A stretch of 8,483 nucleotides of DNA, from assembly GCA_030526765.1 (NCBI GenBank), contig JAUNCB010000035.1, positions 1 to 8,483 of the forward strand. The letters are read 5' to 3'. Shown here one piece after another: positions 1-6,523 of this stretch. The DNA is from Bacillota bacterium. Lineage in GTDB: Bacteria > Bacillota > Clostridia > Lachnospirales > Anaerotignaceae. The notes beneath the pieces were generated by a model that was given only the letters and a program-made list of their open reading frames with translations, was not told the origin of the DNA and ran no database searches. Numbering within the stretch: the stretch's first letter is position 1; each line of letters starts with the position of its first letter. The translations under genes and the position numbers were made by a program.

Positions 1-13
1 GTCTACAGTCTGT

Positions 14-43
14 ATACAGAGGAGTGATTCTCTGTATTTTTTT
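14..43 (+). terminator. Rho-independent terminator of a gene left of the window
   Basis: A perfect 8-bp inverted repeat, ATACAGAG (14-21) and CTCTGTAT (30-37), encloses an 8-base loop and runs straight into a T tract (37-43). This is the form of an intrinsic terminator read on the + strand. No open frame that clearly ends before it can be recognised in the first bases, so the terminated gene lies outside the window. The stem is AU-rich and only moderately stable. Confidence 0.6.
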
Positions 44-44
44 G

Positions 45-215
45 TTTCATTATGAGCGTGGATAGAAATGTAAGAAATATTTTTGTTTTCGGATTTTGAA
101 AAAAGAAGAGATAGTAAAAGGATTTATGTGAACTATTCGTGCGGAAAAAGGGGAGTTTTACAGGGTTTTTTGTCATAAAATGCAGGACAATTATGGAAAC
201 TGTGAAAAAAAGACG
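45..215. other. AT-rich intergenic stretch, nothing recognised
   Basis: Between the left terminator and the first promoter the sequence is AT-rich. It contains ATG triplets that hit a stop at once (for example at 70 and 126) and no start preceded by a good ribosome binding site. I see no tRNA, riboswitch-like stem set or operator palindrome here. Confidence 0.4.
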
Positions 216-244
216 TTGACAAGTTTATAACTCTTTTGTATACT
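216..244 (+). promoter_or_regulatory. Sigma-A promoter of the NlpC/P60 hydrolase gene
   Basis: A perfect -35 TTGACA (216-221) and a -10 TATACT (239-244, five of six consensus bases) are separated by exactly 17 bases. Transcription would start near 251, giving a leader of about 57 bases before the ATG at 308. This is the strongest promoter in the window by consensus match and suggests high vegetative expression. Confidence 0.85.
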
Positions 245-307
245 AATTGTAATAGATTTGTAACAATTTCATTGAAAATGATAAAGATATGTTTGGAGGA
301 GAATCCA

Positions 308-1414
308 ATGGGCATGAAAACAGCGATCAAACAAATGGGCCTGACCGCTCTTTTTGCTGCACTGGGTACGGTGACAGTTCTGGCTGCAGATGCAGGACAG
401 GCTACCGGCACGGATGTGAATGTGCGTGCGGAAGCAAGTACAGAAGCAGAGGTGCTGGGGCAGATCGATCAGGGTACAGATTTTGAAATTCTGGATAAGG
501 AAAACGGCTGGTATCAGATTTCCTATGAGGGAGAAGAAGGCTATGTTTCCGATGATTATTTTGATGTAACAAAAGCAGATGCAAAAATCAACGGCACCGA
601 TGTAAATCTGAGAGAGGAAGCTTCTACATCCGCAGACTCTCTGGGTCAGTTTGCAGACGGTGATTATGTTTGTGTAACAGGTCAGAATGACGACTGGTTT
701 CGTATTGAATATAAAGACGGACATGCTTATGTCAGCAAGGATTTTGTAAATGGCGAATATGTTGCAGATGCAGTGAAGATCGCAAATGCAGTGGGAAGTG
801 AACTGGACTCTGTTTATGGTGTGGTTATGTCCGAGGCAGGTCTGAAGTTGCGTAAGGAAGCATCTACCATTTCCAATGTTCTGACAGTTCTTCCTCACAG
901 CACAGAAGTATCCATTGACAGAGTGGGTCAGGAATGGGTAAGAATCATTACCGATTCCGGTGTGAAGGGCTATGTCAGTGCAGATTTCCTTTCCATCAGA
1001 GAAGGAGAGAGAACCACCCGTTCCGCAGGTGCGGGCAAAGGTGCTGAAGTGGTTGTCTATGGCAAGCAGTTTATTGGTACTCCTTATGTATGGGGCGGCA
1101 CAAACCTGAGAAAAGGCGTAGATTGTTCCGGCTTTGTATATGCAGTATATAAAAACTTTGGTATTACACTGAACAGATCCTCTTCTTCCATGGTAAACAA
1201 TGGCGTAGAGGTTTCCAAAGCAAATCTGCAGGCGGGCGATCTGGTATTTTTCAACAGCGGCGGCAACAGCAGAATCAGCCATGTTGGTATTTACTGCGGA
1301 GACGGTACTTATGTACACTCCACAGACGGTAAGGCATACGGCGTTACAGTCACAGATCTGAACAGTGGCTACAGCGCAAATACATACGTTACAGCAAGAC
1401 GTGTGCTGAGATAA
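308..1414 (+). CDS. Secreted SH3-repeat NlpC/P60 peptidoglycan endopeptidase
   Basis: A 368-residue exported cell-wall hydrolase, predicted to cut peptide stems of peptidoglycan (NlpC/P60 family gamma-D-glutamyl-diamino-acid endopeptidase). The N-terminus is a signal peptide (basic start, hydrophobic core at about 11-25, cleavage near LAA-DA at 26-28). Three bacterial SH3 repeats follow at about 33-86, 94-147 and 170-230, each with the D/LxxR-EAST pattern and a GYVS/AYVS end; such repeats usually bind the wall. The C-terminal NlpC/P60 domain (about 245-368) has the expected catalytic Cys273 in DCSGF, His325 in SHVGIY and His337 in YVHS. The start at 308 is chosen because GGAGGA (295-300) is spaced 7 bases upstream and the signal peptide begins there; the frame stays open upstream to 236 but that start overlaps the -10 region. 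ATG 314 is a possible alternative. Monocistronic, with its own promoter and terminator. The exact bond cut and the cellular role (growth, separation or spore-related) cannot be told from sequence. Confidence 0.92.
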   Translation: MGMKTAIKQMGLTALFAALGTVTVLAADAGQATGTDVNVRAEASTEAEVLGQIDQGTDFEILDKENGWYQISYEGEEGYVSDDYFDVTKADAKINGTDVNLREEASTSADSLGQFADGDYVCVTGQNDDWFRIEYKDGHAYVSKDFVNGEYVADAVKIANAVGSELDSVYGVVMSEAGLKLRKEASTISNVLTVLPHSTEVSIDRVGQEWVRIITDSGVKGYVSADFLSIREGERTTRSAGAGKGAEVVVYGKQFIGTPYVWGGTNLRKGVDCSGFVYAVYKNFGITLNRSSSSMVNNGVEVSKANLQAGDLVFFNSGGNSRISHVGIYCGDGTYVHSTDGKAYGVTVTDLNSGYSANTYVTARRVLR

Positions 1415-1432
1415 TTCCATAAGAAAATACAG

Positions 1433-1464
1433 AAAGGGGCTTCTTTCCGAAGTCCCTTTTTTCT
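1433..1464 (+). terminator. Rho-independent terminator after the NlpC/P60 gene
   Basis: A 10-bp stem (1434-1443 with 1449-1458, one G-U pair) closes a 5-base loop TTTCC and is followed by a T run to 1462. It lies 19 bases past the stop codon at 1412-1414. Confidence 0.85.
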
Positions 1465-1492
1465 TGTATACAGCGGGGTTCTTTGTTATAAT
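1464..1492 (+). promoter_or_regulatory. Extended -10 promoter of the spoIID-like/queA operon
   Basis: A perfect -10 TATAAT (1487-1492) is preceded by TG at 1484-1485, giving the full TGnTATAAT extended element. The -35 candidate TTGTAT (1464-1469, 17-base spacer) matches only three of six bases, as is common when the -10 is extended. The -35 abuts the T tract of the preceding terminator, so the two units are packed with no spare sequence. This is a vegetative type of promoter; I do not see a sporulation sigma-E-type element. Confidence 0.75.
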
Positions 1493-1544
1493 AGAAAATG
1501 AATTGGTATGTATATGGCATATCCGAATTTACAGGAGGGATATG

Positions 1545-3128
1545 ATGAAAGAAAAGAAAGGTTTTGCACTCCTTCTGGCAATGCTTTTTGCAGCTGCGCC
1601 GATGGAGGCAATGGCATATGAGGTTCCGGAGATCATTTCCGTGGGTCTGGAATCTGTCTGCAAGCATGCATCCTCTGCCACTGTCAGTGGGGAAACGCTC
1701 TGTATCGGCATGGAGGATGACGGCGATTTTGAAGAAGGCGGTATGCTTGCAGAGGAAGAAACCTATACGGTAAAACCCGAAACGGGTAAGTTTATTGCAG
1801 TGGATGACGAAATGGATCAGAGGGACGCCTTTGATCTGGCGGAAGAGCTGCTGGATATGGATTTTGATGCCTATGCGGCATATCTTTCCGATGAGGACTG
1901 GACGGTTTATGTGAAGGATGCCTCTTCTTCCGAAGTGGAGGAGGAAACTGGAGAGGATACGGTAACAGTATCCGATTTCACAGGCTTCAGTCTGAGCGGC
2001 GGCGATGTGTCCCTGCTCCTGCCACAGGATGCAGTGATCACAGGGGAGGATGATACCTTTCAGATCAATGGAAAGCGCTATCGGGGGATGCTGACCTTTG
2101 TGGTTTCCAATAATAAGCTGACAGCTGTGAACCTTGTTGATCTGGAGGACTATCTCTATGGTGTGGTACCCGCAGAAATGGGAAAGGGCTATCATGCAGA
2201 AGCACTGAAGGCACAGGCTGTGGCGGCACGCACCTATGCCATGACAAAGCTGGGTGCTCACAGAGACAGCGGTTATGAGCTTTGTGATACAACAAATTGT
2301 CAGGTCTATAAGGGTTGCAGCGTAGAAGCGGAAACGACCACCGCTGCTGTGGATGCAACTAGAGGCGAGATCGCCTGCTATGACGGCAAGCCCATTGAAG
2401 CGGTATTCTCCGCTTCTGCCGGCGGGTATACGGAAAATACAGAGAATGTCTGGTATGCACCCGTTCCTTATCTGCGGGCTGTGCCGGAGCTGGTGGCCTA
2501 TGAGGATACCACATGGAAAAAGGAACTGACCCTGGATGATCTGACAGAACTGCTGGAGGAAAAGGATGAAAATATCGGCGATGCGGAAGATATTGTGATC
2601 ACGAAGCTTTCCACAGGAGGCCGTGTGCAGGAAATGGAGATCGTTGGTACAAGAGGCACAAAGGTGCTGACGAAGGACAGTATTCGTACCTATTTCTCTG
2701 CCGCAGGCGGAAGCCTGCCCAGTAAAATGTTTACCATCAATGGTAAGGGCGGCGAGATCGGCGGATTCGTGGAAGCAGACAGGGAAGAAAAGAAGGCTGT
2801 GAAAAGCGGAAGCCTGATGGCGGCGGCGGCAGAAAATGGGATCACTGTCAAAGCAGAGGGAGATCTGTCCCGTCTGAACGGGAAGAATCTTTCCGTGGAT
2901 CTTGAGGTCGAAAGCGGCAGTAGAAGGATCACACTGGATGACCACGAGTATGAGGTTTATGATGTGGATATCAGCACGGTGAAAAATGACACCTTCCTTT
3001 TTGAAGGGGTAGGCAATGGTCACGGTGTTGGCCTGAGCCAGAGAGGTGCGCTGGCTATGGCGCAGGAGGGTTATGATTATGAGGAGATCCTCTGCCACTA
3101 TTATACAGGGATCGAAATTGAGGGATAA
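1545..3128 (+). CDS. Secreted SpoIID/LytB-domain protein with acidic N-terminal extension
   Basis: A 527-residue exported protein of the SpoIID/LytB family. Characterised SpoIID proteins are lytic transglycosylases acting on glycan strands from which stem peptides have been removed. A signal peptide covers residues 1-24 (AMA-Y cleavage). The mature N-terminal region (about 25-170) is very acidic, roughly 40 Asp/Glu against about five Lys/Arg; residues 74-127 resemble a SPOR-like fold in length and pattern, which is inference. The SpoIID domain (about 172-527) shows LEDYLYGVVPAEM with likely catalytic Glu211, KAQAVAARTYA, the CDTTNC pair (Cys247, Cys252) near His239, SASAGGYTE, and the C-terminal GNGHGVGLSQRGA (His493). 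ATG 1545 is preferred over 1542 because AGGAGG (1533-1538) lies 6 bases from it. First gene of a five-gene unit; the vegetative-type promoter suggests it is a SpoIID-like paralogue and not necessarily the engulfment protein itself, so no gene symbol is given. Confidence 0.9.
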   Translation: MKEKKGFALLLAMLFAAAPMEAMAYEVPEIISVGLESVCKHASSATVSGETLCIGMEDDGDFEEGGMLAEEETYTVKPETGKFIAVDDEMDQRDAFDLAEELLDMDFDAYAAYLSDEDWTVYVKDASSSEVEEETGEDTVTVSDFTGFSLSGGDVSLLLPQDAVITGEDDTFQINGKRYRGMLTFVVSNNKLTAVNLVDLEDYLYGVVPAEMGKGYHAEALKAQAVAARTYAMTKLGAHRDSGYELCDTTNCQVYKGCSVEAETTTAAVDATRGEIACYDGKPIEAVFSASAGGYTENTENVWYAPVPYLRAVPELVAYEDTTWKKELTLDDLTELLEEKDENIGDAEDIVITKLSTGGRVQEMEIVGTRGTKVLTKDSIRTYFSAAGGSLPSKMFTINGKGGEIGGFVEADREEKKAVKSGSLMAAAAENGITVKAEGDLSRLNGKNLSVDLEVESGSRRITLDDHEYEVYDVDISTVKNDTFLFEGVGNGHGVGLSQRGALAMAQEGYDYEEILCHYYTGIEIEG

Positions 3129-3131
3129 GCA

Positions 3132-3413
3132 ATGAAGGATTTCAAAGCGTTCCTGCTGTCCTCCGAAGGCTGGCAGGATGGAATGGGAAATACAGTGGTT
3201 TTCTCCCGGGAAAATCTTATGGGAGAAACAACAGAAAATAAAATATGGCTTTTTCTGGATGAGGGGCTGCGCTGCGGCGGTATGCACAGAGCCCTTGTGC
3301 CCATTCCTGAAGCACTGCAGGAAATGCTGTGCGGCGTAGGAAAAGAAGCACTGTGGAAGGCCATTGAAGAGGATTGGAAGAAGGAGGATGCAATATGTTT
3401 TTTGAAAGACTGA
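3132..3413 (+). CDS. Small hypothetical protein, 93 aa
   Basis: Not recognised. The 93-residue product has no signal peptide or membrane segment. It starts with MKDFKAFLLSSEGWQDG, carries a hydrophobic strand-like stretch IWLFLDEG around 39-46, and ends in an acidic and basic helix-like tail (EALWKAIEEDWKKED). Two cysteines (48 and 67) show no metal motif. The start is well supported: GAGGGA (3120-3125), inside the end of the upstream gene, is 6 bases away, and only three bases separate the two genes. The 3' end overlaps the next gene by 19 bases. Translational coupling and codon use like the neighbours argue that it is a real gene. Function unknown. Confidence 0.75.
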   Translation: MKDFKAFLLSSEGWQDGMGNTVVFSRENLMGETTENKIWLFLDEGLRCGGMHRALVPIPEALQEMLCGVGKEALWKAIEEDWKKEDAICFLKD

Positions 3414-3697
3414 CGGAGGAGCAGATCAGAGAAGTGATGAATGTGATCTCTGATGATGGGGATCTGACCATTCTGAAGATCCGTACCTATGATCACAGCT
3501 TTGATGATGCGGTGGCGGTATCCAATGTGCCTGAGGTAACAGCGAAATTTCAGGAGGATATTGAAACCTATCAGCTTTATGATTACAATATCAGAGGCAA
3601 AAACCGTGCCGGTGCAGGCTCCGACTATGTTTACAGAAGCCTGATGCACAAATGGTTCGGCGATGAATATGCCATTAAATATCTGCTGGAGCACTGA
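3395..3697 (+). CDS. Small hypothetical protein, 100 aa, first of a tandem paralogue pair
   Basis: Not recognised as a named family. The 100-residue soluble protein is rich in acidic and aromatic residues. It begins MFFERLTEEQIREVMNVISD, has a central YQLYDYNIRG and ends with YRSLMHKWFGDEYAIKYL. The same blocks recur in the next gene, so the two are paralogues. ATG 3395 is chosen over the in-frame ATG 3374 because AAGGAGG (3381-3387) lies 7 bases before it and because the paralogue starts at the matching residue. It overlaps the preceding gene by 19 bases and is followed after 14 bases by its paralogue. The predicted fold is alpha/beta: N-terminal helix, strands, C-terminal helix. Function unknown. 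Confidence 0.78.
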   Translation: MFFERLTEEQIREVMNVISDDGDLTILKIRTYDHSFDDAVAVSNVPEVTAKFQEDIETYQLYDYNIRGKNRAGAGSDYVYRSLMHKWFGDEYAIKYLLEH

Positions 3698-3711
3698 GGG
3701 AGGGAATAGAG

Positions 3712-3987
3712 ATGTTTGCAAAAAGACTGAAAGACCACGAAATTCTGCAGATCATGCAGGCGATTTCCGATCCCGACTGTGAGATCATCAGTGTGTTCCG
3801 CAAGGTAACAGACCCTGAGGTCATTATCAATTCACAGGATATGGAAGAGCATTATGTATTGCATGATTTTGACATTGAGGGATTTGATTATCTGCCCGAT
3901 GATGCAACGATCACATACCGTAAGGAAATGCTGAAGATTTTTGGCGTAAAATATGCAGAAGATTATATGTTTAGGGGAACAAGATGA
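3712..3987 (+). CDS. Small hypothetical protein, 91 aa, second of a tandem paralogue pair
   Basis: Not recognised as a named family. The 91-residue protein starts [20 protein letters not shown], has [10 protein letters not shown] in the middle and [18 protein letters not shown] near the end. These three blocks align with the preceding gene: by eye 11 of 30, 5 of 10 and 9 of 19 identical. The main difference is a deletion of about ten residues between the first and second blocks. AGGGAGG (3697-3703) is 8 bases before the ATG. The stop overlaps the queA start in an ATGA arrangement, which indicates translational coupling to queA. No catalytic motif is visible; the conserved positions are mostly hydrophobic or structural (Leu, Ile, Tyr, Phe-Gly). 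Confidence 0.78.
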   Translation: MFAKRLKDHEILQIMQAISDPDCEIISVFRKVTDPEVIINSQDMEEHYVLHDFDIEGFDYLPDDATITYRKEMLKIFGVKYAEDYMFRGTR

Positions 3988-5018
3988 AAACAAGTGATTT
4001 TTACTTTGATCTGCCCGAAGCGCTTATTGCCCAGGAACCGCTGAAGGACAGAGCCTCCAGCCGTCTGATGGTGGTGCATAAGGAGGATGGCAGAAGAGAA
4101 CATCGACATTTCAGAGATATTCTGGAATATCTGAAGGCAGGGGACTGCCTTGTGATCAATAATACAAAGGTGCTGCCTGCCAGATTATACGGCGAGCGTG
4201 TGGGCACAGGTGCAGCCATGGAGATCCTTCTGCTGGTCAGAAAGGATATGGACACCTGGGAGGTGCTGGTCAGACCCGGTAAGAAAGCCCGTCCCGGGGA
4301 TAAAATCTCCTTTGGCGGCGGAAAGCTGATCGCTGAGGTGCTGGAGGTTATCGAGGGTGGCAACCGTATCATTAAATTTGAATATGAAGGCGTATTTGAA
4401 GCCATTCTGGATGAGCTGGGCGAAATGCCTCTGCCTCCCTATATCACTCATAAGCTGGAGGATAAAAACAGATATCAGACCGTTTATGCGGAGCATGAGG
4501 GCTCTGCCGCTGCACCCACTGCGGGGCTGCATTTCACACCGGAGCTGTTAAAGCAGATCGAGGAAAAGGGAGTGAAGCTTGCCCATGTAACACTCCATGT
4601 CGGTCTGGGGACCTTCCGCCCTGTAAAGGTGGATAATGTGCTGGAGCATGAAATGCACTCTGAATTCTATGTGGTGGAGGAGGAGCAGGCGGCAGTCATG
4701 AATGAAGCAAAGAAAAATGGCGGCCGTATCATTGCTGTTGGTACAACAAGCACCAGAACACTGGAATCGGTAACGGATGAAAATGGTATCATTCAGCCGA
4801 AAACAGGCTGGACAAAGATTTTTATCTATCCCGGCTACACCTTTAAAGCTGTAGATTGTCTGGTAACGAATTTCCATCTGCCCGAATCCACACTGATCAT
4901 GCTGGTTTCTGCGCTGATGGGAAAGGAACTGGTAATGGAATCCTATGAAGAAGCCGTGAAGGAACAATATCGTTTCTTCTCCTTTGGGGATGCGTGTTTC
5001 TTTCTTGCAAAAAAATAA
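3984..5018 (+). CDS. queA: S-adenosylmethionine:tRNA ribosyltransferase-isomerase
   Basis: QueA transfers and isomerises the ribosyl group of S-adenosylmethionine onto 7-aminomethyl-7-deazaguanine at the wobble position of tRNAs for Tyr, His, Asn and Asp, making epoxyqueuosine in the queuosine pathway; it acts in the cytoplasm. The 344-residue length is usual for bacterial QueA. Diagnostic segments appear in order: [16 protein letters not shown] near the start, [17 protein letters not shown] (about 53-69), [10 protein letters not shown] (about 175-184), [28 protein letters not shown] and [17 protein letters not shown]. The start overlaps the previous stop by four bases (ATGA), and AGGGG (3973-3977) lies 6 bases upstream. 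It is the last gene of the unit and is followed by a terminator; tgt and yajC, which often follow queA in Firmicutes, are absent here. Confidence 0.98.
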   Translation: MKTSDFYFDLPEALIAQEPLKDRASSRLMVVHKEDGRREHRHFRDILEYLKAGDCLVINNTKVLPARLYGERVGTGAAMEILLLVRKDMDTWEVLVRPGKKARPGDKISFGGGKLIAEVLEVIEGGNRIIKFEYEGVFEAILDELGEMPLPPYITHKLEDKNRYQTVYAEHEGSAAAPTAGLHFTPELLKQIEEKGVKLAHVTLHVGLGTFRPVKVDNVLEHEMHSEFYVVEEEQAAVMNEAKKNGGRIIAVGTTSTRTLESVTDENGIIQPKTGWTKIFIYPGYTFKAVDCLVTNFHLPESTLIMLVSALMGKELVMESYEEAVKEQYRFFSFGDACFFLAKK

Positions 5019-5025
5019 CAGAACG

Positions 5026-5057
5026 AAAAAAAGAGCCTTTTGAAAAGGCTCTTTTCT
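5026..5057. terminator. Bidirectional terminator between queA and the NSS transporter
   Basis: Two 13-base arms (5029-5041 and 5043-5055) are perfect reverse complements around a single central G, so the real hairpin has about 11-12 pairs. A7 at 5026-5032 provides the U tract for the - strand transcript and T4 at 5052-5055 that for the + strand. It sits between convergent genes, 8 bases after the queA stop and 16 bases past the transporter stop. Confidence 0.9.
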
Positions 5058-5072
5058 GATGTCAGATTAAGA

Positions 5073-6395
5073 TTAGCCGATGCCGCCGTTCATTGCACCC
5101 AGGATCAGAACAATAAAGCAGATGGGGCAAAGCACAAATTTGCACAAGGGATAGAACCATGCATAGAGAGGCTTCTCTCTTCCTTTGTTTACCTCAGCCT
5201 CCACAAATTCCTTTTTGCAGAACCAGAAGAACATTACAGCAGCCAGACCTGCACCCAGAGGGCAGATATAAATGGACAGAACATCCATCCAGCCGGAAAC
5301 GATACCCTGAATCAGAATAGAAACCACAGCACCGATCACACCGATGGTAAGGCTGGCGGAAATACGGCCGAAGCCGAATTTTTCCTGCAGTGTGGCGATG
5401 GGTGTTTCATACAGATTGAGCAGAGAAGTCATGCCTGCGAACAGAACTGCCACAAAGAAAATGATGGCAAAGATGGAGCCGCCTGGCATGGAGTGGAACA
5501 GGTTGGGCAGGAAGATAAACATCAGACCGGGGCCGCCCTGATCCAGCTGAGAGCCTGCTGTTGCCATAGCAGGGATGATCACCAGTGCTGCCAGACAGGC
5601 TGCCAGTGTATCGAAGAAGGCAACACGGGCTGCAGATGCGGGGATATTTTCCTCATCGGACAGGTAGGAGCCGTAGATGATGGTGCCGTTCCCTGCAATG
5701 GACAGGGAGAAGAATGCCTGACCCAGTGCATATACCCATGTCATGGGGTTCTTCAGTGCAACGGGATCCACACGGAAGATGTATTTGTAACCTTCAGCGG
5801 AACCGGGCTGCATTGCAATATAGATGCCCAGACCTACAAACAGCAGGAAGAAGAGGGGCATCATGATCTTATTTGCTTTTTCGATCCCCTTACCGATACC
5901 CAGCATGGTGATTGCCAGACAGATCAGCAGAGCGCCAAGCTGCCAGATGTTATTGCCGAAGGCACTTGCCATGCCGCCAAAAGCACCTGCGTAGCCGTCT
6001 ACATCCGTATAAGCCAGTGTTGCGCCTGTGAAGGTGCCCACAGCATATTTCAGGATCCAGCCCATAACAACGGTGTAACCGATTGCCATTGCCAGTGCGC
6101 CGACCATGGGGATCAGACCCAGTGCTTCACCCAGACTGCGTTTTCCTCTGCTTTCCAGTGCCATACCGAAGGCATTTACAGGCCCGGAACGAGCTGCACG
6201 GCCGAAGGCCATTTCGCCGATGACACCTGTTGCGCCGATCAGGATGACAAAGATAAAATAAGGGATCAGAAAGGAACCGCCGCCGTACATGGATACTCTT
6301 GTGGGGAACATCCACAGGTTGCCCATACCTACGGCAGAACCGATGCAGGCTAATACAAAACCAAGCCTGTTGTTAAATGAATCTCGTTTTTTCAT
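5073..6395 (-). CDS. Sodium-dependent NSS-family (SNF) amino-acid-type transporter
   Basis: A 440-residue inner-membrane protein of the neurotransmitter:sodium symporter family (LeuT fold). Members couple Na+ entry to uptake of amino acids or related compounds; the substrate here is not predictable. Eleven membrane helices are visible (about 13-33, 39-62, 93-118, 151-165, 175-195, 222-242, 256-280, 308-335, 345-366, 371-392, 412-434), like MhsT and Tyt1 rather than the 12 of LeuT. Helix 1 carries GSAVGMGN with the sodium-ligand positions kept (Gly19, Ala21, Val22, Asn26). Helix 5 keeps the G-x9-P motif (Gly170, Pro180). Helix 6 has GQAFFSLS followed by an unwound segment AGNG (234-237). Met29 replaces the Arg usually found in the NLWRFP motif of helix 1. 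ATG at 6395 is chosen because AAGGAG lies 7 bases upstream and the family N-terminus begins there; the open frame upstream runs into the degV terminator. Single-gene unit with its own promoter and a shared terminator. Confidence 0.95.
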   Translation of the reverse strand: MKKRDSFNNRLGFVLACIGSAVGMGNLWMFPTRVSMYGGGSFLIPYFIFVILIGATGVIGEMAFGRAARSGPVNAFGMALESRGKRSLGEALGLIPMVGALAMAIGYTVVMGWILKYAVGTFTGATLAYTDVDGYAGAFGGMASAFGNNIWQLGALLICLAITMLGIGKGIEKANKIMMPLFFLLFVGLGIYIAMQPGSAEGYKYIFRVDPVALKNPMTWVYALGQAFFSLSIAGNGTIIYGSYLSDEENIPASAARVAFFDTLAACLAALVIIPAMATAGSQLDQGGPGLMFIFLPNLFHSMPGGSIFAIIFFVAVLFAGMTSLLNLYETPIATLQEKFGFGRISASLTIGVIGAVVSILIQGIVSGWMDVLSIYICPLGAGLAAVMFFWFCKKEFVEAEVNKGREKPLYAWFYPLCKFVLCPICFIVLILGAMNGGIG

Positions 6396-6431
6396 AAAGC
6401 TACTCCTTTGATTTTTGAATATACTTTGGAC

Positions 6432-6440
6432 AGTATACCA
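6432..6440 (-). promoter_or_regulatory. Extended -10 promoter of the NSS transporter gene
   Basis: On the - strand TGGTATACT is an extended -10 (TGn plus TATACT, five of six consensus bases), 36 bases upstream of the start codon. No good -35 lies 16-18 bases further upstream. The expected leader is only about 30 bases, too short for a riboswitch. Confidence 0.55.
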
Positions 6441-6473
6441 TCTTTTGACCGGAAAAAACATACCAAAATAAAA

Positions 6474-6508
6474 AAAATAATGAAGAAACGCCACCGTTTT
6501 TGGTGGCG
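6474..6508 (-). terminator. Rho-independent terminator of degV
   Basis: A perfect 7-bp GC-rich stem, CGCCACC (6489-6495) and GGTGGCG (6502-6508), has a 6-base loop. Read on the - strand it is followed by TTTCTTC and then a T-rich run. It lies 15 bases after the degV stop and separates degV from the transporter promoter. Confidence 0.8.
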
Positions 6509-6523
6509 CATCCTTTTTTATTA

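Noticed and set aside
1..63. Possible tail of a coding region at the left edge
   Set aside because: All three + strand frames are open only to stops at 25-65, and the terminator hairpin at 14-43 lies within that stretch, so no coding tail can be defended.
269..1420. A 383-codon - strand frame opposite the NlpC/P60 gene
   Set aside because: Cysteine-rich with no domain, fully overlapping a gene with intact catalytic residues; an antisense shadow.
1389..3287. A 632-codon open frame on the - strand opposite the spoIID-like gene
   Set aside because: Its product is rich in Cys, His and Ile with no recognisable domain and has no ribosome binding site in support. It mirrors the codon pattern of the real gene on the + strand, so it is an antisense shadow despite its length.
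5040..6353. A 437-codon open frame on the + strand opposite the NSS transporter
   Set aside because: It would start inside the terminator hairpin, and its product is a Cys/His/Gln-rich shadow of the transmembrane codons on the other strand. The - strand frame is an unmistakable NSS transporter.
6396..6494. Upstream start for the NSS transporter, giving 33 extra residues
   Set aside because: The extension would run through the promoter candidate and begin inside the degV terminator stem, has no ribosome binding site, and adds residues absent from the family.
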